A DNA stretch of 5,102 nucleotides from Actinomycetota bacterium (GCA_009726075.1 WLND01000162.1:1-5102), one strand, 5' to 3'; shown: positions 1 through 5,102, counted from the first letter of the stretch. Made by a program: numbers and translations. Notes: generated by a model from the sequence alone, not told the origin.

Positions 1-33
1 AGCTGTCGGGACCGACCGTGGCAAACTGGCCCC

Positions 34-732
34 GTGTCCACCACTGAGCGTCCGCATCCCACCGCCCGCGAGATCAATGACACCATCCGCTACACCTGCT
101 GGAGCGTCTACCGCCGCACCGGCGTGGCCCCCGGCGCCGACTCGGCAGCCGAGCTCGAGGCCCTGACCGCCACCCTCGCCGAGCGCGAGGTCGACATCCG
201 CGGCCTGTACGACGTCTCTGGCCTGCGGGCCGACGCCGACCTCATGGTGTGGATGCACGCGCCCACCGCCGAGGCCGTGCAGGCGGGCCTGCGCGATCTG
301 CGCCGAACCAGCGTCGGCGCGAGCCTGGAGATGACGTGGTCGGGCATGGGCATTCATCGTCCGGCCGAGTTCAACAAGGGCCACGTGCCGGCGTTCATGT
401 CCGGCGCGGCGCCCAAGGAGTGGGTGAGCGTGTACCCATTCGTGCGGTCCTACGAGTGGTACCTGCTGCCCGATGACGAGCGCCGGGCGATGCTCGTCGA
501 GCACGGCATGATGGGTCGCGACTTCACCGGGATCCTGTCGAACACCGTGGCAGCATTCGCCCTTGGCGACTACGAGTGGCTCCTGGCCCTCGAATCCGAC
601 GAACTGCACGAGATCGTCGACATGATGCGGACCCTGCGGTCGTCGACCGCCCGCCGTCACGTCCGCGAAGAGGTCCCATTCTTTACCGGGCGCCTGATCG
701 ACGCCGCTGCAGCGATCGACGTCCTGCGTTGA
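34..732 (+). CDS. hemQ: Coprohaem decarboxylase HemQ (ChdC), chlorite-dismutase family
   Basis: A 232-residue protein that catalyses the last step of the coproporphyrin-dependent haem pathway: H2O2-dependent decarboxylation of two propionates of coprohaem III to give haem b, in the cytoplasm. The family is recognised from IRYTCWSVYRR near residue 18, FNKGHVPAFM (112-121), VYPFVRSYEWYLL (133-145) and MLVEHGMMGRDF (153-164). By homology to actinobacterial ChdC, Tyr134 is the catalytic tyrosine, His117 the distal histidine and His157 the proximal haem ligand. These are my alignments from memory, and they sit one residue from the numbers I recall for Corynebacterium diphtheriae. The length is normal for the family. 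The GTG at 34 gives the expected short N-terminus. No clear Shine-Dalgarno precedes it, and the frame is open to the window edge, so a start further upstream cannot be excluded. The stop overlaps the start of hemH, indicating co-translation. Confidence 0.95.
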   Translation: MSTTERPHPTAREINDTIRYTCWSVYRRTGVAPGADSAAELEALTATLAEREVDIRGLYDVSGLRADADLMVWMHAPTAEAVQAGLRDLRRTSVGASLEMTWSGMGIHRPAEFNKGHVPAFMSGAAPKEWVSVYPFVRSYEWYLLPDDERRAMLVEHGMMGRDFTGILSNTVAAFALGDYEWLLALESDELHEIVDMMRTLRSSTARRHVREEVPFFTGRLIDAAAAIDVLR

Positions 733-1808
733 CCATCGACGCCGTCCTCCTCGCCTCCTTCGGCGGACCCGAGGGGCCCGATGAGGTGATGCCGTTCCTC
801 GAGCGCGTGACCGCCGGACGCGGCGTGCCGCGCGAGCGCCTCGAGGAGGTCTCGCACCACTACCTGGCCCTCGGCGGGGTCAGCCCGATCAATGCGCAGA
901 ACCGGTTGCTCATCGAGCACCTGCGGGCCGAATTCGGCGTCCGCGGCATCGATCTGCCGATCTACTGGGGCAACCGCAACTCAGCACCCTTCTTCGCCGA
1001 TGCGCTGCGCGAGATCGCCGCCGATGGCCATCACCGGGTTCTGGCAATCGCGACGAGCGCCTACTCCTCGTATTCGGGATGCCGCCAGTACCGCGAGAAC
1101 CTCGCCGCGGCGCTGGCCGAGGCAGGACTCGAGGGCGCGCTCGAGATCGTCAAGGCCCGTCCGTACTTCGACCGTCCCGGTTTCGTCGAACCGTTTGCCG
1201 AGGGCATCGCCAAGGCCCTGCTTGCCTTCGATGCCGAGGGGTTCCCGCCCGACTCAACCCACGTGTTCTTCACGACCCACTCGATCCCCACCTCGATGGA
1301 CGAGACGTCCGGCCCCGAGGCCTCTCGGGTCGCGGGCGGTCCCGGCCTCTACGAGCGACAGCATCTCGATGCTGCTGGGCGTGCAATTGCAGGCGCCGCA
1401 ACGATTTCAGGGATGGACGCCCCCGACTGGTCACTTGTCTACCAATCGCGCAGCGGGCCGCCGCATATCCCGTGGCTCGGGCCGGACATCAGCGATGCCC
1501 TGCGCGAGGCGGCAGCGAACGGCACCGAGGCCGCGGTCGTCGTCCCCATCGGCTTCGTCAGCGACCACGTCGAGGTGATCTGGGATCTCGACAACGAGGC
1601 CCAGGAGACGGCCACCGAACTCGGCATGGCCTTCGCGCGCGTCTCGACCCCCGGAGTCGAACCCGCCTTCGTCGGATCCCTCGTCGACCTGGTCGAGGAG
1701 GCCACCGGCGGGGCGGCCCTGGTGCACGAGCCGAACTGGGCCAACCTGTGCTCCGGCGCCTGCTGCCCGAATGCCCGGGCTGATCTCCCCATCATCGTCG
1801 GCGGCTGA
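729..1808 (+). CDS. hemH: Coproporphyrin III ferrochelatase HemH (CpfC), four-cysteine [2Fe-2S] type
   Basis: A 359-residue ferrochelatase that inserts Fe2+ into coproporphyrin III to make coprohaem, the substrate of the HemQ encoded just upstream. Visible family motifs are LLASFGGPEGPDEV at the N-terminus, ATSAYSSYSGCRQYREN (108-124), FTTHSIPTSM with the metal-site His184, and SDHVEVIWDLD with Glu282, the usual His/Glu catalytic pair. The only four cysteines are Cys118 and Cys341, Cys345 and Cys346 in LCSGACC. They occupy the positions known to bind a [2Fe-2S] cluster in actinobacterial ferrochelatases. I place the start at TTG 729, which overlaps the hemQ stop as TTGA. The mature family N-terminus begins there, and the only upstream ATG in frame (576) would lie deep inside hemQ and add about 50 residues with no family resemblance. 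There is no strong ribosome-binding site, so coupling to hemQ translation is likely. The function is firm; the cluster is inferred from residues. Confidence 0.95.
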   Translation: MTIDAVLLASFGGPEGPDEVMPFLERVTAGRGVPRERLEEVSHHYLALGGVSPINAQNRLLIEHLRAEFGVRGIDLPIYWGNRNSAPFFADALREIAADGHHRVLAIATSAYSSYSGCRQYRENLAAALAEAGLEGALEIVKARPYFDRPGFVEPFAEGIAKALLAFDAEGFPPDSTHVFFTTHSIPTSMDETSGPEASRVAGGPGLYERQHLDAAGRAIAGAATISGMDAPDWSLVYQSRSGPPHIPWLGPDISDALREAAANGTEAAVVVPIGFVSDHVEVIWDLDNEAQETATELGMAFARVSTPGVEPAFVGSLVDLVEEATGGAALVHEPNWANLCSGACCPNARADLPIIVGG

Positions 1809-1818
1809 GCGAACGGTT

Positions 1819-1828
1819 TAGGGTCAGG
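1819..1828 (+). promoter_or_regulatory. Possible -10 element and weak ribosome-binding site ahead of hemB
   Basis: TAGGGT at 1819-1824 fits the TAnnnT form of a -10 hexamer, and AGG at 1826-1828 lies six bases before the hemB ATG. I see no convincing -35 element about 17 bases further upstream. The AGG is probably the ribosome-binding site. The -10 reading is tentative and would give an internal promoter with a very short leader. Confidence 0.25.
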
Positions 1829-1834
1829 CTCATC

Positions 1835-2809
1835 ATGGATATTCGCGAACGCCCACGACGCCTGCGCCGCACCGCAGCCATCCGCCGCATGGTGCAAGAG
1901 ACCCGCTTGTCACCGTCCGACTTCATCCTTCCGGTCTTCGTCCGCGAGGGAGCGACCCAGCCGATCCCCATCGTCTCGATGCCGGGGGTCGTGCAGCACA
2001 CCGAGTACTCGCTCAAGCAGGCCGCGACCGACGCTGCGGCCGCGGGCGTCGGATCCCTCATGATCTTCGGCGTGCCCGCGGTGCGAGATGCCTGCGGCGA
2101 TGTCGCCATCGCCGACGACAGCATCCTCGCGCAGTCGGTGCGCTGGGTGAAGGAGGCGACCGGCGACGACCTGCCCGTGATCGCCGACCTATGCCTCGAT
2201 GAGTTCACCTCGCACGGCCACTGCGGCGTGCTCGCCGCCGACGGCAGCGTCGACAACGACGCCACCCTCGCGGTGTACCAGCAGATGGCGGTCGTGCTCG
2301 CCCATGCCGGCTCAGACCTGCTCGGGCTCAGCGGCATGATGGACGGCCAGGTCGGGGCGGTGCGCGATGCGCTGGACGCCCAGGGCCTCACCGACACCGC
2401 GCTCCTTGCCTACGCGGCCAAGTACGCGTCGGCGATGTACGGGCCCTTCCGCGAGGCGGTTGAAAGCCAGTTGCAGGGCGACCGCAAGACCTACCAGCAG
2501 GATCCGGCCAATGCCCTCGAGGCGCTGCGCGAGGTTCGCCTCGATATCGCCGAGGGTGCCGACATCGTCATGGTGAAGCCGTCACTGCCATACCTCGACA
2601 TCATCGCCCGGGTGAGCGACGAGATCGACGTGCCGCTCGCCGCCTACGTGGTCTCCGGCGAGTCATCGATGATCGAGGCCGCCGCTGCCGCGGGCATGAT
2701 CGACCGCGACCGCGCGATCCTTGAGGTTCTCACGAGCGTCAAGCGAGCAGGCGCCGGCATCATCGCGACCTACTGGGCGACCGAGGTCGCCCTCAAGCTG
2801 GCCCGCTGA
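1835..2809 (+). CDS. hemB: 5-aminolevulinate dehydratase (porphobilinogen synthase) HemB
   Basis: A 324-residue cytoplasmic enzyme, normally an octamer, that condenses two 5-aminolevulinate molecules into porphobilinogen, the first pyrrole of all tetrapyrroles. The whole family pattern is present: RPRRLRRTAAIRRMV at the N-terminus, ILPVFVREG (31-39), SMPGVVQHT (48-56), the metal-site segment DLCLDEFTSHGHCG (118-131), SGMMDGQVGAVRDAL (166-180), LAYAAKYASAMYGPFREAV with Schiff-base Lys196, and DIVMVKPSLPYLD with Schiff-base Lys248. The metal site reads Cys120, Asp122, Cys130. It is a hybrid of the three-cysteine zinc form and the Ala/Asp/Asp magnesium form, and I recall a similar arrangement in Mycobacterium tuberculosis HemB. 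The ATG at 1835 is the natural start, 26 bases after hemH. A palindrome overlaps its stop codon. Identity is certain; the metal actually used is not. Confidence 0.97.
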   Translation: MDIRERPRRLRRTAAIRRMVQETRLSPSDFILPVFVREGATQPIPIVSMPGVVQHTEYSLKQAATDAAAAGVGSLMIFGVPAVRDACGDVAIADDSILAQSVRWVKEATGDDLPVIADLCLDEFTSHGHCGVLAADGSVDNDATLAVYQQMAVVLAHAGSDLLGLSGMMDGQVGAVRDALDAQGLTDTALLAYAAKYASAMYGPFREAVESQLQGDRKTYQQDPANALEALREVRLDIAEGADIVMVKPSLPYLDIIARVSDEIDVPLAAYVVSGESSMIEAAAAAGMIDRDRAILEVLTSVKRAGAGIIATYWATEVALKLAR

Positions 2810-2821
2810 CCCGAACGGGTC
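2808..2821. repeat. Inverted repeat across the hemB stop
   Basis: GACCCG-AA-CGGGTC is a perfect 6-bp inverted repeat with a two-base centre, beginning inside the hemB TGA codon. As RNA it would form a short GC-rich hairpin without a U run. It could slow ribosomes or protect the 3' end between hemB and hemL, or serve as a small operator. It may also be chance in G+C-rich DNA. Confidence 0.4.
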
Positions 2822-2840
2822 CGGCGACAACATGGTGGAC

Positions 2841-2845
2841 GAGGA
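2841..2845 (+). promoter_or_regulatory. Ribosome-binding site that sets the hemL start
   Basis: GAGGA lies four bases before the ATG at 2850 and is the clearest Shine-Dalgarno sequence in the window. It favours ATG 2850 over the in-frame ATG at 2832, which has no comparable purine-rich motif before it. Confidence 0.6.
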
Positions 2846-2849
2846 AGCA

Positions 2850-4148
2850 ATGACCGATTCAGCAGCATGGTTCGAGCGCGCTCAGCAGGTCATCCCCGGC
2901 GGGGTGAGCTCACCCGTTCGCGCGTTTCGCTCGGTGGGCGGCACGCCGAGGTACGTGGCGCATGCGAGGGGCTCGAGGATCACGGATACGGACGGACGCG
3001 ACTACGTCGATCTCGTCGGCTCCTGGGGCCCGATGATCCTCGGCCACGCCCACCCGGATGTGGTTGAAGCCGTCACCGCCACTATCCAGGGGTCCTTCTC
3101 CTTCGGAGCCCCCTGCCCTCCCGAGGTCGAACTTGCCGAGGAGATCGTCCGACGCATCGCTCCTGTCGACCGCGTGCGGTTCACGAACTCCGGCACCGAG
3201 GCGGTCATGACCGCCCTGCGGCTGGCCCGTGCCAGCACGAGCCGCAATGTCATCGTGAAGTTCGCCGGCTGCTACCACGGCCATGCCGACTCGCTGCTCG
3301 TCGCCGCGGGCTCGGGAGTCGCGACCCTCGGCCTGCCCGACTCCCCCGGGGTCACGCCGGGCGTCGCAGGCGACACCGTCGTGCTGCCCTACGGCAACAC
3401 TGAGGCCCTCGAAGCCCTGTTTGCCCTGCGCGGCAATGAGATCGCCGCAGTCATCACCGAGGCCATCCCCGCCAACATGGGCGTGGTGCCGCCGCCCCCC
3501 GGCTTCAACCAGCGCATCCGCGACCTCACGAAGGCCAATGGCGCGCTGTTCATCTTCGACGAGGTCATGACAGGCTTTCGGGTCAAGGACGACGGCTGGT
3601 GGGGTGCCGAGGGCAGTGCCGAGGGCTGGCAGCCAGACCTGTTCACCTACGGCAAGGTCATCGGCGGCGGCATGCCACTAGCCGCCGTGGCCGGCAGCGC
3701 CGGGATCATGGACATGCTCGCCCCCGCGGGACCGGTCTACCAGGCCGGCACCCTGAGCGGCAACCCCACGGCGACCACCGCCGGCCTCATCACGCTGCGC
3801 CACTGCACGCCCGAGGTCTACGACCACCTCGATGCCACCGCCGCGAGCGTTGCGTCAATCGTCAGTGCGGCACTTAACCGCCACGGGGTCGTGCACCAGA
3901 CCCAGTCTGCGGGCAACCTGTTCAGCTTCTTCTTCACCGACCGGCCCGTGCGCACCTATGACGATGCCAAGACCCAGAACACCAAGGTCTTCGCGGCCTT
4001 CTTCCACTCCATGCTCGACAACGGAGTGTGGCTGCCGCCATCGGCCTACGAGGCATGGTTTGTCTCCGCGGCCCATACCGACGACGACCTCGCGGTCATC
4101 GAGGTGGCAGCCGGCCTTGCCGCAGCCGAAGCCGTGAAGCAGCAGTAG
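2850..4148 (+). CDS. hemL: Glutamate-1-semialdehyde 2,1-aminomutase HemL
   Basis: A 432-residue pyridoxal-phosphate enzyme of the class III aminotransferase fold. It isomerises glutamate-1-semialdehyde to 5-aminolevulinate, the last step of the C5 route, and so supplies the substrate for HemB. Landmarks in order are QQVIPGGVSSPVRAF (12-26), FTNSGTEAVMTALRLARA (111-128, cofactor phosphate region), KFAGCYHGHAD (137-147), FIFDEVMTGFR with the cofactor-binding Asp237, TYGKVIGGGMPLAA with PLP lysine Lys269, GTLSGNPTATTAG (300-312), and the C-terminal GVWLPPSAYEAWFVSAAHT (392-410). The length matches the 425-435 residues typical of the family, with no missing domain. The start at 2850 is supported by GAGGA four bases upstream and by the usual short N-terminus before the QQVIPGG motif. 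It is the last gene of the hem cluster. No HemA appears next to it, so the partner glutamyl-tRNA reductase is encoded elsewhere. Confidence 0.97.
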   Translation: MTDSAAWFERAQQVIPGGVSSPVRAFRSVGGTPRYVAHARGSRITDTDGRDYVDLVGSWGPMILGHAHPDVVEAVTATIQGSFSFGAPCPPEVELAEEIVRRIAPVDRVRFTNSGTEAVMTALRLARASTSRNVIVKFAGCYHGHADSLLVAAGSGVATLGLPDSPGVTPGVAGDTVVLPYGNTEALEALFALRGNEIAAVITEAIPANMGVVPPPPGFNQRIRDLTKANGALFIFDEVMTGFRVKDDGWWGAEGSAEGWQPDLFTYGKVIGGGMPLAAVAGSAGIMDMLAPAGPVYQAGTLSGNPTATTAGLITLRHCTPEVYDHLDATAASVASIVSAALNRHGVVHQTQSAGNLFSFFFTDRPVRTYDDAKTQNTKVFAAFFHSMLDNGVWLPPSAYEAWFVSAAHTDDDLAVIEVAAGLAAAEAVKQQ

Positions 4149-4180
4149 TCGAAGACTTCGAACCCGGCTCGCGCCAGCCG
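4149..4180 (+). terminator. Two small hairpins after hemL, possible weak terminator
   Basis: Directly after the hemL stop, TCGAAG-A-CTTCGA (4149-4161) is a perfect 6-bp inverted repeat. It is followed by CGGCT-CGCGCC-AGCCG (4165-4180), a 5-bp stem with a six-base loop. Neither is followed by a U run, so a classical intrinsic terminator is not shown. Actinobacterial terminators often lack the U run, so they may mark the operon end or the processing site before the tRNA. Confidence 0.35.
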
Positions 4181-4208
4181 AAAGCAAGTTCGGAAGAATA
4201 CGCAGCAA

Positions 4209-4281
4209 GCGCCCGTAGCTCAATGGATAGAGCAACCGGTTTCTACCCGGTCGGTTGGGGGTTCGAGTCCCTCCGGGCGCA
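4209..4281 (+). tRNA. tRNA-Arg (anticodon UCU)
   Basis: All four arms fold. The acceptor GCGCCCG (4209-4215) pairs fully with CGGGCGC (4274-4280) and has discriminator A at 4281. The D stem is GCTC/GAGC. The anticodon stem is ACCGG/CCGGT around the loop TTTCTAC, giving anticodon TCT. The variable loop has five bases, and the T arm is GGGGG-TTCGAGT-CCCTC with one G-U pair. The total is 73 nt. CCA is not encoded, so it must be added after transcription. The tRNA reads AGA and AGG, which are rare arginine codons in G+C-rich genomes. It lies 60 bases after hemL on the same strand. I see no clear promoter of its own, so co-transcription with hemL or a weak promoter in the gap are both possible. 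Confidence 0.97.
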
Positions 4282-4393
4282 CTTTCCCTCGTGGAATGGG
4301 CCGTTTTGGGTCGCCCCAGCCGTTCGTGCACCAGTGTTTGCCAAGCCTGCATCGTTGTCTGCCGAGTCGCGCCGCCGAAACCTGTCGCTCCCA

Positions 4394-4417
4394 AAGGCGA
4401 ACCAACGTCTTCGCCTT
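4394..4417. repeat. Perfect 8-bp inverted repeat, possible two-way terminator
   Basis: AAGGCGAA at 4394-4401 and TTCGCCTT at 4410-4417 pair perfectly around the eight-base loop CCAACGTC. The hairpin is symmetrical and lies between the + strand hem/tRNA unit and the - strand gene, where a bidirectional terminator would be useful. No U run follows on either strand, so the role is uncertain. Confidence 0.4.
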
Positions 4418-4558
4418 GAAGTTCGTAGCCCAACGACCCGTCCCTTCAGACGAACGGAACTCGGTGATGGGTTGCGCTGCCCCAAATCTCGCGACGCTCG
4501 GAGCGAGCGGCTGAGCATTCCCCCGCGCAGGTTCTAATCCGGCGGCACAACCGTGCGG

Positions 4559-4596
4559 CCTGAGCCCTGCGGGCGCTCGCAGCGGTCCGGCTCGGG
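4559..4596. repeat. Two-part stem-loop with bulge
   Basis: CCTGAGCC (4559-4566) pairs with GGCTCGGG (4589-4596), eight pairs including one G-U. Directly stacked inside is CTGCG-GGCGCT-CGCAG (4567-4582). The six bases CGGTCC at 4583-4588 form a bulge on the 3' side. It is the most elaborate fold I can find in the non-coding stretch. Its role is unknown. Confidence 0.4.
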
Positions 4597-4694
4597 CAAC
4601 TGAAATCGCCCACACCGCTCCGGCCCGTTTGGCTATTTACGCAGGTGCTCGGATCGCATTTTGCTGCACGGGCTTCCCTCGGGGTAACTCACCA

Positions 4695-4709
4695 GAACGA
4701 CCCTCGTTC
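4695..4709. repeat. Tight inverted repeat GAACGA-CCC-TCGTTC
   Basis: A perfect 6-bp inverted repeat separated by three bases. As DNA it could be a small operator half-site pair; as RNA it is a short hairpin. Nothing nearby tells which, and chance remains possible. Confidence 0.3.
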
Positions 4710-4871
4710 CTCCACTCTGCGGCACCGGGGTCGATTCGCGGTCGCGGTCAGAACTCCCGCTCCATTCGGTCAGACGGACTCCCCCGAAACTGCGCGAAGT
4801 GGGTCAGCACCAGACACCGATCAGGCCGCTCCGGTGGGGGCGCTGGGCGCGCACTGACAAGGCGGGCCACG

Positions 4872-4892
4872 AAAACTCCCGTGAAGGGGGAG
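4872..4892 (-). terminator. Weak intrinsic terminator for the - strand gene
   Basis: Read on the - strand, CTCCC-CCTTCAC-GGGAG is followed at once by TTTTC. This is a 5-bp GC-rich stem with a seven-base loop and a short T run. It lies about 70 bases after the stop codon of the - strand gene, the right place and direction to end its transcript. The short stem and four-base T run make it a weak candidate. Confidence 0.4.
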
Positions 4893-4960
4893 AGATCTGA
4901 GCCCCCGGACCGCCCGCCCCTGACCGGGCAGGGAGGGGTGACCGCCCAGTCGGACAAGCC

Positions 4961-5102
4961 CTATGGACGCGGCCAAATGTCGAGTGCAAGCTCGGCCATC
5001 GAAGACGACCTGCTTTGAATCTGCTCGGCCGACCACTTCTTGTCGCTGAGGATCTGCTTACTGAGCATCAGTCTCAAGTGCCCCTTGATCCACTCTTTCT
5101 TC
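4961..5102 (-). CDS. C-terminal end of a probable DUF262/DUF1524 (GmrSD-like) protein, cut by the window edge
   Basis: Only the last 46 codons and a TAG stop are present; the gene enters from the right edge, and its first complete codon occupies 5101-5099. The peptide begins KKEWIKGHLRLMLSKQIL and ends KWSAEQIQSRSSSMAELALDIWPRP. A tryptophan, an I..R segment, then LAELAL.IWP at the very end is the pattern I know from the C-termini of DUF1524 (HNH-nuclease-like) domains in DUF262/DUF1524 proteins. That family includes the GmrSD enzymes that restrict phage DNA with modified bases. The catalytic HNH residues and the DUF262 NTPase part would lie outside the window and cannot be checked. The fragment is about 54% G+C, clearly below the hem genes, and two of its three arginine codons are AGA or AGG. 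Both points suggest acquired DNA. The reading frame is convincing; the family call rests on a short tail. Confidence 0.65.
   Translation of the reverse strand, partial: KKEWIKGHLRLMLSKQILSDKKWSAEQIQSRSSSMAELALDIWPRP

Larger units (their letters stand above)
4282..4960. other. Gene-poor stretch between tRNA-Arg and the accessory gene
   Basis: I find no convincing gene in these 679 bases. The open frames on both strands lack family resemblance and ribosome-binding sites, and several run through the tRNA or its complement. What it does hold is structure: hairpins near 4394, 4559, 4695 and 4876, and short direct repeats such as CGGTCAGA at 4745 and 4767 and GACCGCCC at 4908 and 4940. It separates two convergent transcription units. 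It may be decayed accessory DNA or an untranslated region. Confidence 0.6.

Noticed and set aside
22..33. Leaderless promoter for hemQ (CAAACT about six bases before the GTG)
   Set aside because: The hexamer is a poor -10 match and the -35 region is outside the window.
3..47. Possible tail of an upstream gene ending at TGA 45-47 and overlapping hemQ
   Set aside because: Only about 14 codons are visible and they match nothing I recognise. A preceding hem gene is plausible, but the sequence here cannot show it.
576..728. Extension of hemH to an ATG at 576
   Set aside because: The extra residues are the hemQ sequence read in another frame and do not resemble any ferrochelatase. The conserved N-terminus starts right after the TTG at 729.
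2721..2849. Longer hemL starting inside hemB, or at ATG 2832
   Set aside because: The extension is hemB in another frame up to 2809, and neither start has a good ribosome-binding site. GAGGA before 2850 and the family's usual N-terminal length decide for 2850.
4471..4551. Possible second, degenerate tRNA (GTTGCGC ... GGTTCTAATCC ... GCACAAC)
   Set aside because: The ends pair in six of seven positions and a T-loop-like TTCTAAT is present, but the T stem has a mismatch, position 57 is not a purine, and no D arm or anticodon arm can be drawn. Most likely chance.
3855..4615. Open frames running through the tRNA on both strands, with phrases like SSMDRATGF, TRTPNRPGRN and GLEPPTDRVE
   Set aside because: These are the well-known false proteins made by translating a tRNA gene or its complement. 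The tRNA explains the sequence.
4629..5018. A 129-codon + strand open frame
   Set aside because: It is rich in Arg, Ser, Gly and Pro, as random frames in G+C-rich DNA are. It has no ribosome-binding site and overlaps the better-supported - strand gene in antisense.
4748..5036. Several short - strand open frames overlapping the gap
   Set aside because: No family motif or start signal is seen. They overlap each other and the hairpins, and lie in different frames from the DUF1524-like tail.
1..5102. CRISPR array, insertion sequence or integrase
   Set aside because: No regularly spaced repeats, no terminal inverted repeats with target duplication, and no transposase or recombinase motif were found on either strand.

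Overview
The window is high-G+C DNA (about two thirds G+C by eye in the genes) and reads as an actinobacterial chromosome. It holds four consecutive haem-synthesis genes on the + strand, a tRNA gene, about 680 bases with no convincing gene, and at the right edge the tail of a gene on the - strand. The actinobacterial type of HemQ, the four-cysteine ferrochelatase, the Cys-Asp-Cys HemB metal site and the hemH-hemB...hemL order resemble what I remember of Propionibacteriaceae. That family assignment is an inference and could be wrong.

Positions 34-4148 are a compact operon: hemQ, hemH, hemB, hemL. hemQ and hemH overlap by four bases (TTGA), hemH-hemB are 26 bases apart and hemB-hemL 40 bases apart, so a single transcript is likely. 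HemL makes 5-aminolevulinate from glutamate-1-semialdehyde, and HemB joins two of these into porphobilinogen. HemH and HemQ are the last two steps of the coproporphyrin-dependent route: iron goes into coproporphyrin III, then two propionates are oxidatively decarboxylated to give haem b. The middle enzymes (HemC, HemD, HemE, HemY/CgoX) and HemA are not in this window and must be encoded elsewhere. The presence of HemQ shows that the pathway ends through coprohaem rather than protoporphyrin.

Positions 4149-4208 hold two small inverted repeats, followed by a complete tRNA-Arg(UCU) at 4209-4281 without an encoded CCA. From 4282 to 4960 I find no gene. The stretch carries several hairpins, including a perfect 8-bp inverted repeat, a two-part stem-loop and a weak terminator-like hairpin for the - strand.

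At 4961-5102 on the - strand lie the last 46 codons of a gene cut by the window edge. The stretch is only about 54% G+C, and its end (W..EQI..R...MAELALDIWPRP) looks like the C-terminus of DUF262/DUF1524 proteins of the GmrSD kind, which are modification-dependent restriction enzymes. A tRNA gene next to a possible defence gene of different composition suggests the left border of an accessory or defence island. This is the most interesting lead here, but most of that island lies outside the window.
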